Shown one piece after another: positions 1 to 6,594 of a DNA stretch of 10,772 nucleotides (the stretch's first letter is position 1; each line of letters begins with the position of its first letter). Origin of the DNA: JBOGED01 sp050743625 (GTDB lineage Bacteria; Actinomycetota; Nitriliruptoria; Euzebyales; Egibacteraceae); NCBI GenBank assembly GCA_050743625.1, contig JBOGED010000554.1, positions 1-10,772 of the forward strand, in the 5' to 3' direction. A program made the translations under genes and the position numbers. Below the pieces are notes generated by a model. It was not told where the DNA came from. It saw only the letters and a list, made by a program, of their open reading frames with translations, and did no database searches.

Positions 1-34
1 CCACTATTTATGCTCAACGCCTAAGGAGAAGCCT

Positions 35-1636
35 GTGGCCGAGAGAGAAGAGGACAACCGGACCGTCACGCAGACCGGCCGGGGTGGGACGTATCGGACG
101 CTGGATGAACAGGCCGGCCGGCTGTCCGAAGCCGAGGAGCGCTTCGAGCGTGCCCGCCGCACCGCGGGCCTGTTTCTCGGACCTGCGGTGTTCTTGCTGC
201 TGCTCGCGCTGCCGCTGGCGTTGGAGAGATCGCAGCAGGTTCTCGCAGCCGTCCTTGCGCTCGTGATTGTCTGGTGGATCACTGAGGCCATCCCGATCCC
301 GGTCACGGGAATCCTTGGCGTGTGCCTGGCCGCCGCGCTTGGGGTGGTCGAAGACCCTGACAACGTCTTCGCGAGCTTTTCCGACTCGACGATCTTCCTG
401 TTCATCGGCAGCTTCATCATCGCCGAGGCGATGCTGGTCCATGGGTTGGACCGTCGCCTTGCATTCACCGTCCTCAGCATGCCATTCGTCGGCGAGTCGA
501 CGAGCCGGATCCTGCTTGCGTTTGGCTTGATTGGAGCCTTGACGTCGCCGTTCATGTCCAACACGGGGGCGGCGGCGATGATGCTGCCCATCGCGCTGGG
601 CGTGATGGGCAGCGTCGGCCGGCTGATCGCGGATCAAGCCGAGGAAGACCACGACCCCAAGCGCTTGCGCTTTGGCTCGGCGTTGATGCTCGTGATCACC
701 TACAGCATCACGGTCGGTGGCCTGCTGTTGCCGATCGGCAGCCCGCCCAATCTCATCGGCAGGGATCTGCTCGAGGACGCGACCGGCGAGCCGATCACAT
801 TCGTCGAGTGGTTCGTTCTGGCGCTGCCGATCGTGATCGTCATGTTCGCTGCGGTCATGATCGTGGTACTGCTCCTCAACCGTCCCGAGCTGCGAACCGT
901 TCCGGGCGTTCGGTCCTTCGTCGCGGACGAGAAGCGCCGGCTTGGCGCAATGACGCTTGGCGAGCGCAACACGTTGATCGCCTTCGGGCTGGCGATCGTC
1001 GGCTGGACGCTACCCGGACTCATCGGGCTCGTCACGGGCGACGACTCGCCTCTCTACGAGCGCCTTGCTGCGATCCTCGACGAAGGTGTGGTCGCGGTCA
1101 TGGCCGCCGGGCTGCTCTTCGTGCTGCCGTTGAACTGGAGCGAACGGCGCTTCACGCTGAACTGGAATCAAGCGGCGCGGATCGACTGGGGCACGATCCT
1201 GCTGTTCGGCTCGGGCATCGCGCTCGGCAGCCTCATGCGCGACACCGGGTTGGCCGAGCGGATCGGCACCGGCTTGTCCAACACGTTGAACGTCTCAGGC
1301 ATGCTCGCGATCACGATCCTGTCCGTAGTGATCGCCGTCCTCATCTCCGAGACGACTAGCAACACCGCCAGCGCGGCAATCGTCGTACCGATCGCCATCG
1401 CGCTGGCCACCGCGGTTCGAGTCGACCCGACCATCCCCGCCTTGGCCGCGATCTTCGGCGCCAACTACGGCTTCATGCTGCCGGTTTCGACCCCCCCGAA
1501 CGCGATCGTCTACAGCTCTGGCATGCTCCCGATCACCCGCATGGCCCAAGCCGGCGCCGTCTTCGACGTGATCGGCGCGATCCTCTGCGTCGTGGGTGTC
1601 ATCCTCATGGCCAGCCTCCTCGGTATCACTCGCTAG
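35..1636 (+). CDS. SLC13/DASS family sodium-coupled anion transporter
   Basis: A 533-residue polytopic inner-membrane protein of the divalent anion:sodium symporter (DASS, SLC13) family, which imports dicarboxylates or sulfate with sodium. Both family repeats are visible. The first has SNT at residues 175-177 (FMSNTGAAAMMLPIA) and GSPPN near 235-239. The second has SNT at 442-444 (ETTSNTASAAIVVPI) and STPPN near 485-489. In this family the SNT motifs bind sodium and substrate. WWITEAIPIPVTGIL at residues 80-94 is another hallmark. About 40 charged, hydrophilic residues precede the first membrane segment (about 46-63), which is a longer tail than many relatives have. The GTG start is supported by AAGGAG at 23-28, six bases upstream. 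The substrate cannot be told from sequence. The neighbour gcvH is convergent and functionally unrelated. Confidence 0.93.
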   Translation: MAEREEDNRTVTQTGRGGTYRTLDEQAGRLSEAEERFERARRTAGLFLGPAVFLLLLALPLALERSQQVLAAVLALVIVWWITEAIPIPVTGILGVCLAAALGVVEDPDNVFASFSDSTIFLFIGSFIIAEAMLVHGLDRRLAFTVLSMPFVGESTSRILLAFGLIGALTSPFMSNTGAAAMMLPIALGVMGSVGRLIADQAEEDHDPKRLRFGSALMLVITYSITVGGLLLPIGSPPNLIGRDLLEDATGEPITFVEWFVLALPIVIVMFAAVMIVVLLLNRPELRTVPGVRSFVADEKRRLGAMTLGERNTLIAFGLAIVGWTLPGLIGLVTGDDSPLYERLAAILDEGVVAVMAAGLLFVLPLNWSERRFTLNWNQAARIDWGTILLFGSGIALGSLMRDTGLAERIGTGLSNTLNVSGMLAITILSVVIAVLISETTSNTASAAIVVPIAIALATAVRVDPTIPALAAIFGANYGFMLPVSTPPNAIVYSSGMLPITRMAQAGAVFDVIGAILCVVGVILMASLLGITR

Positions 1637-1674
1637 ACCTCAATCTTTATAGGGTCGGGAGGCGTGACGTGGTG

Positions 1675-1703
1675 GCGGCGCGAGTCGGTATGGAGTACGC
1701 CGC
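1675..1703. terminator. weak candidate hairpin between convergent genes
   Basis: GCGGCG (1675-1680) can pair with CGCCGC (1698-1703) across a 17-nt loop. It lies in the 84-bp gap between the convergent transporter and gcvH stop codons, where a bidirectional terminator would be expected. The loop is long and there is no T-tract, so this is weak support. I see nothing else in the gap. Confidence 0.2.
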
Positions 1704-1720
1704 GTCGGTTAGAGGCCGCG

Positions 1721-2116
1721 CTACTCCGATGCCTCCTCTCGAACGTAGTCCTCGTACTCCGATGCGCTGAGCAGACCGTCGAGCTGCGCCGGATTGGCCA
1801 TGTCGATCACGATGAACCAACCGTCACCATACGGATCCCCGTTGACCTGTTCGGGCTCATCGTTAAGGCTTTCGTTCACCTCGGCGATGGTGCCAGTTAC
1901 CGGCATGTACACCTCGGACACGGCCTTGACGGATTCCACCGATCCGAAAGGCTCGGTGGCCTCGAACCGGTCGCCTGTTCGGGGCAGCTCGACGTAGACC
2001 ACATCGCCGAGCTGACGTTGGGCATGGTCAGTGATCCCTACGCGGACGCGGTCACCCTCCGTCCGCACCCACTCATGATCCTTCGTATAGCTCAGACCCT
2101 CAGGAGTAGAGGCCAT
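1721..2116 (-). CDS. gcvH: glycine cleavage system H protein (lipoyl carrier)
   Basis: Encodes a 131-residue H protein, the lipoyl-bearing carrier that moves the aminomethyl group between the P, T and L proteins of the glycine cleavage complex in the cytoplasm. The lipoylation site is clear: GSVESVKAVSEVYMPVTG with Lys64. The N-terminal YTKDHEWVR (residues 10-18) and the C-terminal DGWFIVI segment are also typical, and the length matches the family. I chose the ATG at 2116 because MASTPEGLSYTKDHEW aligns with family N-termini and AGGTAGG lies just upstream. A GTG at 2149 would add 11 residues but would place that Shine-Dalgarno-like stretch inside the gene; a GTG directly before the ATG is a third option. 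gcvT and gcvP are not in the window, so it seems unlinked from the rest of the pathway. The membrane protein gene upstream on the same strand is separated by 103 bp and a hairpin, so independent expression is likely. Confidence 0.95.
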   Translation of the reverse strand: MASTPEGLSYTKDHEWVRTEGDRVRVGITDHAQRQLGDVVYVELPRTGDRFEATEPFGSVESVKAVSEVYMPVTGTIAEVNESLNDEPEQVNGDPYGDGWFIVIDMANPAQLDGLLSASEYEDYVREEASE

Positions 2117-2197
2117 CACAAGCCGACCTACCTTTCCACGTCGCGACACCGCAGCGGGCTAGTCATGAGGACATCAACTATCGCAGCGCTCGCGAAC

Positions 2198-2219
2198 CTT
2201 TGCGCGCTGGCGCGCAAAG
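2198..2219 (-). terminator. strong hairpin directly after the GT-C-like gene stop
   Basis: CTTTGCGCG (2198-2206) and CGCGCAAAG (2211-2219) form a perfect 9-bp stem with loop CTGG. On the minus strand it begins immediately after the stop codon (2220-2222) of the membrane protein gene and lies about 80 bp before gcvH. There is no T-tract, as is common for actinobacterial hairpin terminators. It is likely to end the upstream gene's transcript or reduce read-through into gcvH. Confidence 0.5.
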
Positions 2220-3512
2220 CTACGGATCCCTTTCCGACTGAACACCCCCCGGCATCCCCGCCACGCACACGCCCACCAAGAGCGGGATGAGGTACCAGTC
2301 CTGAAAGTTGATCCGGAAACGGTGGCTGAGCAGGAAGGTTGCGAGGAGGGGGAGGGCGAAGGCGAGGCTGGCGGCGGCGAGGTCGGGTGGGGTGCGGCGG
2401 AGGCGCGTCGCGACCCAGAGGGATGCGCCTGAGCCGGCCGCGATGGCGAGGAGGGTGACGGCCCGCAAGACCAGCCCCGAGGGCGGTGTGGCGAGGTAGA
2501 GCGGCCACCACGACGCGTACTGCAAGACGCTCCATGGGTCGCCGCGCGTGGCTGGCTCGGCCATGGCGGCAAGGCCGTGAAGGCCGGCCGAAGGGAGGAG
2601 CAGGAACAGCAGCTGAAGCGCTGCAGGTACGGCGAGGGAGAGCGCCCCAGCCCTCCAACCGGCGACGAGGGCGACGAGGGGGACGAGCACGAGCGCGGAT
2701 GGTTTCACGCTGATCGCCAAGCCGACCAACGCCGCGCACCACAAGGATCGGCGGCTCGCCAGCGCGATCGCGGCGCCGGCAACCAAGAGGCCGAGGAGCA
2801 CGTCGTTCGCCACCACCATCCCCGACTCGCGGACCAACGTCGGGTGGAGCGCGAACGCGAGGCCGACGGCGAGCGCGGCTCGCCTCCCCCCAGCGGCGTT
2901 GGCTGCCCAGCCCAACGCCATGACGGCTGCCGCGCTTGCCGTCCACAACAGCATCCGGGCGGGAATCCACCGCTCCCCCAACACCTCGGCGGGGAGCAGC
3001 GCGACGAACGGGACGTGAGCCAGGATGCTGCCGGCTGGGTACTGGTAGGCCCCGACCACCGTATGCGGGTTGGCTTCCACATATGGGTTCAGGCCCGCCA
3101 GCAGTTGGCCGGCTGCGAACTCGGACGCACGGGGGATGTCGGAGATCCCTGGGTCTAACCAGGCGAGCGGCGCGCGCACGGCCACCGTGAGAGCGGCGAG
3201 CCCCACGAGCGGCAGCCAAGGCACGCGATCGGCGGCCCTCGCCGCCACAGGCGGCGTCCCACGCAGACTCTGTACAACCCACCATGCGAACCCCAGGAGC
3301 AAGACCTCCAACGCGACCCATCGGAAAAGGTATGGCAGGCGGAGAGGCGGGTTGTGCAGGAAGAACGTGGGAAGCGTCGTCGCCACGACCATGGCCACGG
3401 CGCGGGGGCGCACCCGTAGGATGAGCAGGCCCCCAACCAGAGCCGGCATGAGCGGAAGCCACAACGCGATATAGCGGGGGATGCCGTCGCCATAGGTCAG
3501 GAACGCGCGCAC
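2220..3512 (-). CDS. polytopic membrane protein, probable GT-C fold glycosyltransferase
   Basis: A 430-residue hydrophobic protein with roughly ten membrane segments. GISDIPRAS at 122-130, LLAGLNPYVEANP at 137-149 and AYQYPAGSI at 155-163 follow an early membrane segment, as in GT87/GT39-like polyprenyl-phosphate-sugar transferases, where the acidic residue in this loop is catalytic (Asp120 or Asp125 here). LAISVKPSALVLVPLV at 265-280 resembles the family's Lys-Pro segment, and FRINFQDWYLIPLL at 399-412 the C-terminal membrane region. Such enzymes add sugars to lipids or polysaccharide on the outer face of the membrane. Three predicted membrane segments (about 12-33, 37-55, 62-82) precede the first conserved loop, which is more than I would expect. 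The GTG start at 3512 lacks a Shine-Dalgarno, but TACCCT lies 6 bp upstream, which suits a leaderless transcript. The open frame continues about 30 codons further 5' without a start codon. Substrate is unknown, and the fold assignment is by motif resemblance only. Confidence 0.6.
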   Translation of the reverse strand: MRAFLTYGDGIPRYIALWLPLMPALVGGLLILRVRPRAVAMVVATTLPTFFLHNPPLRLPYLFRWVALEVLLLGFAWWVVQSLRGTPPVAARAADRVPWLPLVGLAALTVAVRAPLAWLDPGISDIPRASEFAAGQLLAGLNPYVEANPHTVVGAYQYPAGSILAHVPFVALLPAEVLGERWIPARMLLWTASAAAVMALGWAANAAGGRRAALAVGLAFALHPTLVRESGMVVANDVLLGLLVAGAAIALASRRSLWCAALVGLAISVKPSALVLVPLVALVAGWRAGALSLAVPAALQLLFLLLPSAGLHGLAAMAEPATRGDPWSVLQYASWWPLYLATPPSGLVLRAVTLLAIAAGSGASLWVATRLRRTPPDLAAASLAFALPLLATFLLSHRFRINFQDWYLIPLLVGVCVAGMPGGVQSERDP

Positions 3513-3518
3513 GCAATG

Positions 3519-3524
3519 AGGGTA
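3519..3524 (-). promoter_or_regulatory. candidate -10 for leaderless GT-C-like transcript
   Basis: On the minus strand TACCCT fits the actinobacterial TAnnnT -10 pattern and ends 6 bases before the GTG at 3512. No ribosome binding site precedes that GTG and no convincing -35 is seen. Spacing suggests transcription starts at or next to the start codon. Confidence 0.35.
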
Positions 3525-3583
3525 TTCGCGGTGCCGGGTAAGGCGGTAACCCGCACCGTCGTACGCGCACCGCTGCCAGCCGA

Positions 3584-3589
3584 TAGTCT
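3584..3589 (+). promoter_or_regulatory. candidate -10 for leaderless DUF5319-like transcript
   Basis: TAGTCT fits TAnnnT and ends 9 bases before the ATG at 3599. No Shine-Dalgarno is present and no clear -35 lies about 17 bases upstream. It shares the 86-bp divergent gap 3513-3598 with the -10 candidate for the membrane protein gene. Confidence 0.35.
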
Positions 3590-3598
3590 GTCATCGCG

Positions 3599-4183
3599 AT
3601 GAGCGACGAGTACGACGAGAACGAATACGACGACGATCCGGACCAGGAGTTCGAGGACGGCGAGCATCTCCCACGGCGCCTTGACCGGCGTGAGGCGGCG
3701 ATGGTGCGGCGAGACCTCGAGGATCTTGCCGCGTTCCGCAACACGTTCGAGTCGGGGGGATTCAAAGGCGTCAGCCTGTTCTGCGAGGACTGCGCCGAGG
3801 ATCACTTCTACGGCTGGGACATGCTGGAGCACAACCTGCGGTCGCTGCTCGATTCTGGCGAGGCTCCGATGCACGAGCCGGCCTACGATCCCCGGCCCGA
3901 GGAGTACGTCGACTGGGACTACGCACAGGGATACCTCGACGGGCTCGCGGACGCGGGTGCGCCGGTGCTGCCCTTGCCGAACAGCACGATCTCGGGCTGC
4001 TCCTTCTGCGGCAGCGACCTGCCCGAGGACGGCGAGCGAGCCATCTACTGTCCCACGTGCGGGAGGCATCTCGGTCCGGCCAGGATCGCGCGGGCGCTGA
4101 TCGACCACGGCTGGGACACGGCCGAGGTCGTCGAGCTGTTCCGCGCCGCCCGCATCCCACCGCTCCGTGGCCTACCGAAGTAA
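3599..4183 (+). CDS. DUF5319-like protein with C-terminal zinc ribbon
   Basis: A 194-residue soluble protein of unknown function. Residues 1-22 are very acidic. Residues about 30-116 resemble the actinobacterial DUF5319 family, of which I recall Mycobacterium tuberculosis Rv3412: the stretch LFCEDCAEDHFYGWDMLEHN (60-79), HEPAYDPRPEEYVDWDY (92-108) and GYLDGL (111-116) match that family's CDxCxxxHYxDWDML...HEPAYDPxPxxYVTWDYxxGYAD pattern. Family members are usually about 130 residues. This one continues into a zinc-ribbon-like module with CSFC (Cys134, Cys137) and CPTC (Cys151, Cys154), then a helical tail with RALIDHGWDTAEVVELFRAA. With Cys62 and Cys65 that makes three CxxC pairs, so metal binding is likely. 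The ATG lacks a Shine-Dalgarno; TAGTCT 9 bp upstream suggests a leaderless message. The macrodomain gene follows after 20 bp, so the two are probably co-transcribed. The family match is from memory and the function is unknown. Confidence 0.85.
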   Translation: MSDEYDENEYDDDPDQEFEDGEHLPRRLDRREAAMVRRDLEDLAAFRNTFESGGFKGVSLFCEDCAEDHFYGWDMLEHNLRSLLDSGEAPMHEPAYDPRPEEYVDWDYAQGYLDGLADAGAPVLPLPNSTISGCSFCGSDLPEDGERAIYCPTCGRHLGPARIARALIDHGWDTAEVVELFRAARIPPLRGLPK

Positions 4184-4203
4184 GCGATGGTCGACTCGCA
4201 CCC

Positions 4204-4791
4204 GTGACAGGCCATGTGTTCGCGAGCCGCGCGGTAGGCGACGCCATTGTCCTCGCCGTGCAAGGCGACCTCACGGCACAGGCTGTCGACGCGGTGGTCA
4301 ACGCCGCGAACGAGCGGCTCGCTCACGGCGGCGGGGTCGCGGCTGCCCTCTCTCGGGCCGGGGGTCCCGAGGTCCAACGCCAGTCGGACGCGTGGGTACG
4401 CACGCATGGCCTCCTCCGCCCGGGCGACGCCGCGGTCACGAGCGCCGGGCACATGCCCGCTCAGTGGATCATCCACGTCGTCGGCCCACGCTGGCACACC
4501 GACCAGGACAACGAGAGGCTTCTCCGGATCGCTGTCCTTGCGGCCTTGAACAAGGCGAGAGATCTGGGAGCGTCATCGATCGCTCTCCCCGCGATCTCAG
4601 CCGGCATCTTCGGCTATCCCCAAGCCGAGGCGACCGCCGTCATCGCCAGCGAGGCAGTCGCATGGCTGGAGCGTCACCCGGGCGGCATCACCGAAGTACG
4701 GCTCATGGGCTACGACTCTGCGACCGCTGAGAATTTCGCACGCGGTCTGTCAGAGCCAGGTCGTAGGGACGGCCTTCAGTGCGTCGAGTAG
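4204..4791 (+). CDS. macrodomain protein (ADP-ribose binding, possible ADP-ribosyl hydrolase)
   Basis: A 195-residue single macrodomain. Key motifs in order: AVQGDLTAQAVDAVVNAAN (18-36), the first adenine and ADP-ribose contacts; HGGGVAAALSRAGG (41-54), the Gly-rich loop; PGDAAVTSAGHM and IIHVVGPRW (about 73-97); and LPAISAGIFGYP (128-139), the diphosphate loop. These proteins bind ADP-ribose and often remove ADP-ribose from proteins or nucleic acids, or process O-acetyl-ADP-ribose. The loop reads GGGVAAA rather than the GGGVDGA of MacroD-type hydrolases, so it looks closer to the archaeal AF1521 type and its catalytic activity is uncertain. The GTG at 4204 is the first good start after the DUF5319-like stop at 4183; a second GTG at 4216 is possible and neither has a strong Shine-Dalgarno. 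The last 42 bp overlap the convergent SCP2-like gene. Probably co-transcribed with the zinc-ribbon protein. Confidence 0.88.
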   Translation: MTGHVFASRAVGDAIVLAVQGDLTAQAVDAVVNAANERLAHGGGVAAALSRAGGPEVQRQSDAWVRTHGLLRPGDAAVTSAGHMPAQWIIHVVGPRWHTDQDNERLLRIAVLAALNKARDLGASSIALPAISAGIFGYPQAEATAVIASEAVAWLERHPGGITEVRLMGYDSATAENFARGLSEPGRRDGLQCVE

Positions 4792-5157
4792 CGGGCGGGC
4801 GTCCGCGGCGTGGTTGGTGACCCGGGCGATGTCACCCCGGACGCGGAGGCGCCCGAGCATGACCGCGAGCGGGACGTCCATGGTGCCCGAGATGATCTGG
4901 CGCCAGCGCTCGTAGTCGGCGACCAGCTCGATCGTCGGGGTCACACTGTCACCGGCGCTCCAGCTCACTGCAGGCGTACCATTAGCCCCTTTCGCGATGC
5001 TCACATCGTAGGCATGTCCTTCACGGAGAGGCCCGCTTTGCTGGACGACGAAGCGATACGTGCCCGCCAACGACTCCGCCACACGCTCCACCCCGGGCCG
5101 CGAGGCCAGAGCCGCGCAGAAGGCCTCCATCCACTCCCCGCTAGGAAAGACCGGCAT
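4750..5157 (-). CDS. SCP2 sterol-carrier-like domain protein
   Basis: A 135-residue protein that looks like a lone SCP2 (sterol carrier protein 2) domain, a small alpha/beta fold with a hydrophobic cavity for lipids or acyl chains. Supporting features are the N-terminal helix SGEWMEAFCAALAS (6-19), the central strands TYRFVVQ and AYDVSI, then VTPTIELVADYERWRQIISG (72-91), VPLAVMLGRLRVRGDIARV (95-113) and the closing helix RPLLDALKAV (121-130). The pattern of a strand followed by a helix with a DYxxWxxIxxG segment, then xxAxxxGxLxxxGD, is typical of bacterial stand-alone members. The start at ATG 5157 is favoured because AAGGTGAGG lies about 8 bases upstream; a GTG at 5223 would add 22 residues that look non-conserved. 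It is divergent from the amidase gene and its 3' end overlaps the macrodomain gene. Ligand and role are unknown. Confidence 0.78.
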   Translation of the reverse strand: MPVFPSGEWMEAFCAALASRPGVERVAESLAGTYRFVVQQSGPLREGHAYDVSIAKGANGTPAVSWSAGDSVTPTIELVADYERWRQIISGTMDVPLAVMLGRLRVRGDIARVTNHAADARPLLDALKAVPTTWL

Positions 5158-5212
5158 GACCACCACCTCACCTTGTTCGCGCTCCGGCGATCCCACAGCG
5201 CGTACCGCTGCG

Positions 5213-5218
5213 TAGCAT
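5213..5218 (+). promoter_or_regulatory. candidate -10 for leaderless amidase transcript
   Basis: TAGCAT fits TAnnnT and ends 7 bases before the ATG at 5226, a spacing expected when transcription starts on the start codon. No Shine-Dalgarno precedes the ATG and no good -35 is visible. It sits in the 68-bp gap between the divergent SCP2-like and amidase genes. Confidence 0.4.
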
Positions 5219-5225
5219 TCCACAG

Positions 5226-6539
5226 ATGACGGGCCCGATGCTGGACGGCGTTCGCCAGCGGATCGCTGCGTGGGAACCGGAGCTGGGGGCGATCATCCGC
5301 GCGGTGGAGGTGCGGGCAACGGGGCATGGCACGCTCAACGGGCTTGCGGCCGGGGTCAAAGACATCATCGCGGTAGCCGGCGAGCCTCGTGAATGTGGCG
5401 CGCCAGGGATCGTCGAGGAGGCGCCACAGCCGGCTCACGCCCCGGTGGTCGCGCGGCTTCTCGAGTCCGGGGCCACCGTCGTCGCGCGGACGGCCACGCA
5501 TCAGTTCGCGTATGGCATCGTGACGCCTCAGACCCTCAACCCGCTGGCCCCGGACCGCATCGCGGGGGGATCTTCGGGTGGAACGGCGGCGGCTCTGGCC
5601 GCGGGGATCATCGACATCGGGCTCGGCACCGACACCGGCGGGAGCATCCGGATCCCGGCGTCATGCTGCGGTATCGCCGGCTTGAAGACCACCCGGGGGC
5701 TCATCCCGCTGACGGGCGTGCACCCGCTCGCGTGGTCGCTCGACACCGTGGGCCCGATGGCACGCACTGTCCGCGAGACCGCGCTGGCGCTCGAAGCGAT
5801 CGTGGGTGCCGACCCCGACGATCCTTACAGTGATCCGACCCCTCTGGAGCCGGCCAGGCGGCCCCCGTGGCGGATCGGAGTTCCCGCACAGGTCCTTCAG
5901 GCTCAAATGGACGACGAGGTCCGGAGCAAATGGCAGCGCGTCCTTGACGCGTTGACCTCAGACTCGATCGACGGGGCGACGGCCCAGCAGATCGACATTC
6001 CCTTGCTTGAGCAGGCGGATCGCATGAGCGGGCGGGTACTCGTGGCCGAAGCCGCCGCCCTGCACGCGGCGACACTCGCTCAGCACTCCGCGGCCCTCTG
6101 GCCCGAGGTGCGCACCCGCCTCGAGCGGGGAAGCCGACTCCCTGCTTCCACGCTCGCCGAGGCGCTGCACGAGGCAGCCCGCCTACGCGCCGAGATCAAG
6201 AAGGTGTTCACCCGCGTTGACGTCATCGTGACACCGACGCTGCCCTGCGTCGCACCCCTGCGGGCTGTCGCGCCGCTGCGGGTTCCCTCCACCGGCGACG
6301 AGTGTGTCCCGGTGGGCGGCAACCCGGTTCCGCTCACCCTCGCGATGACGCGCCTCACCAGCCCGTGGAACCTCATTGGCGTGCCAGCCGGCTCAGTCCC
6401 GGCCGGCACCGACCGAGGTGGCGCTCCGGTGGGCGTCCAGGTGGTCGGTCCTTGGCGCGGAGAGCGAACGGTCCTTGCCGTAATGGCAGCGATCGAGCGG
6501 CTCACCGAAGGCACCCGTAGTCCCCGAACAGGGATTTAG
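5226..6539 (+). CDS. amidase signature (AS) family hydrolase
   Basis: A 437-residue amidase of the AS family, which uses a Ser-cisSer-Lys triad to hydrolyse amides. All three catalytic residues are present: Lys45 in GLAAGVKDIIAVAG, Ser116 in AGGSSGGTAAALAAG (113-127), and nucleophile Ser140 in LGTDTGGSIRIPASCCG. The 24-residue spacing between the two serines equals that in fatty acid amide hydrolase (217 and 241). The oxyanion TDTGGS loop, KTTRGLIP (154-161) and the C-terminal SPWNLIGVPAGSVPAG and PVGVQVVGP segments are typical. It is unlikely to be GatA, because no gatB or gatC is nearby and it is shorter; substrate cannot be assigned. The ATG lacks a Shine-Dalgarno but follows TAGCAT by 7 bp. 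The stop codon lies inside a large hairpin that probably terminates the transcript. Confidence 0.92.
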   Translation: MTGPMLDGVRQRIAAWEPELGAIIRAVEVRATGHGTLNGLAAGVKDIIAVAGEPRECGAPGIVEEAPQPAHAPVVARLLESGATVVARTATHQFAYGIVTPQTLNPLAPDRIAGGSSGGTAAALAAGIIDIGLGTDTGGSIRIPASCCGIAGLKTTRGLIPLTGVHPLAWSLDTVGPMARTVRETALALEAIVGADPDDPYSDPTPLEPARRPPWRIGVPAQVLQAQMDDEVRSKWQRVLDALTSDSIDGATAQQIDIPLLEQADRMSGRVLVAEAAALHAATLAQHSAALWPEVRTRLERGSRLPASTLAEALHEAARLRAEIKKVFTRVDVIVTPTLPCVAPLRAVAPLRVPSTGDECVPVGGNPVPLTLAMTRLTSPWNLIGVPAGSVPAGTDRGGAPVGVQVVGPWRGERTVLAVMAAIERLTEGTRSPRTGI

Positions 6540-6571
6540 GGGCGTATGCGCCCCGAGATCCCTGTTCGGGG
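6522..6571. terminator. two-part hairpin spanning the amidase stop, likely bidirectional terminator
   Basis: Outer arms CCCCGAACAGGGAT (6522-6535) and ATCCCTGTTCGGGG (6558-6571) pair perfectly over 14 bp. After a 3x3 internal loop, inner arms GGGGCG (6539-6544) and CGCCCC (6549-6554) pair around TATG. The stem includes the last amidase codons and its stop. It lies between convergent amidase and lipoprotein genes, so it can act on both strands. There is no T-tract on either side. Confidence 0.75.
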
Positions 6572-6594
6572 GACGCTACCCGTGGCGCACCCGG

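Noticed and set aside
2128..3765. A long minus-strand open frame over the membrane protein gene
   Set aside because: Its translation is Arg/Pro/Ser-rich without family motifs and it is out of frame with the hydrophobic GT-C-like reading, which has coherent membrane segments. Typical high-GC shadow frame.
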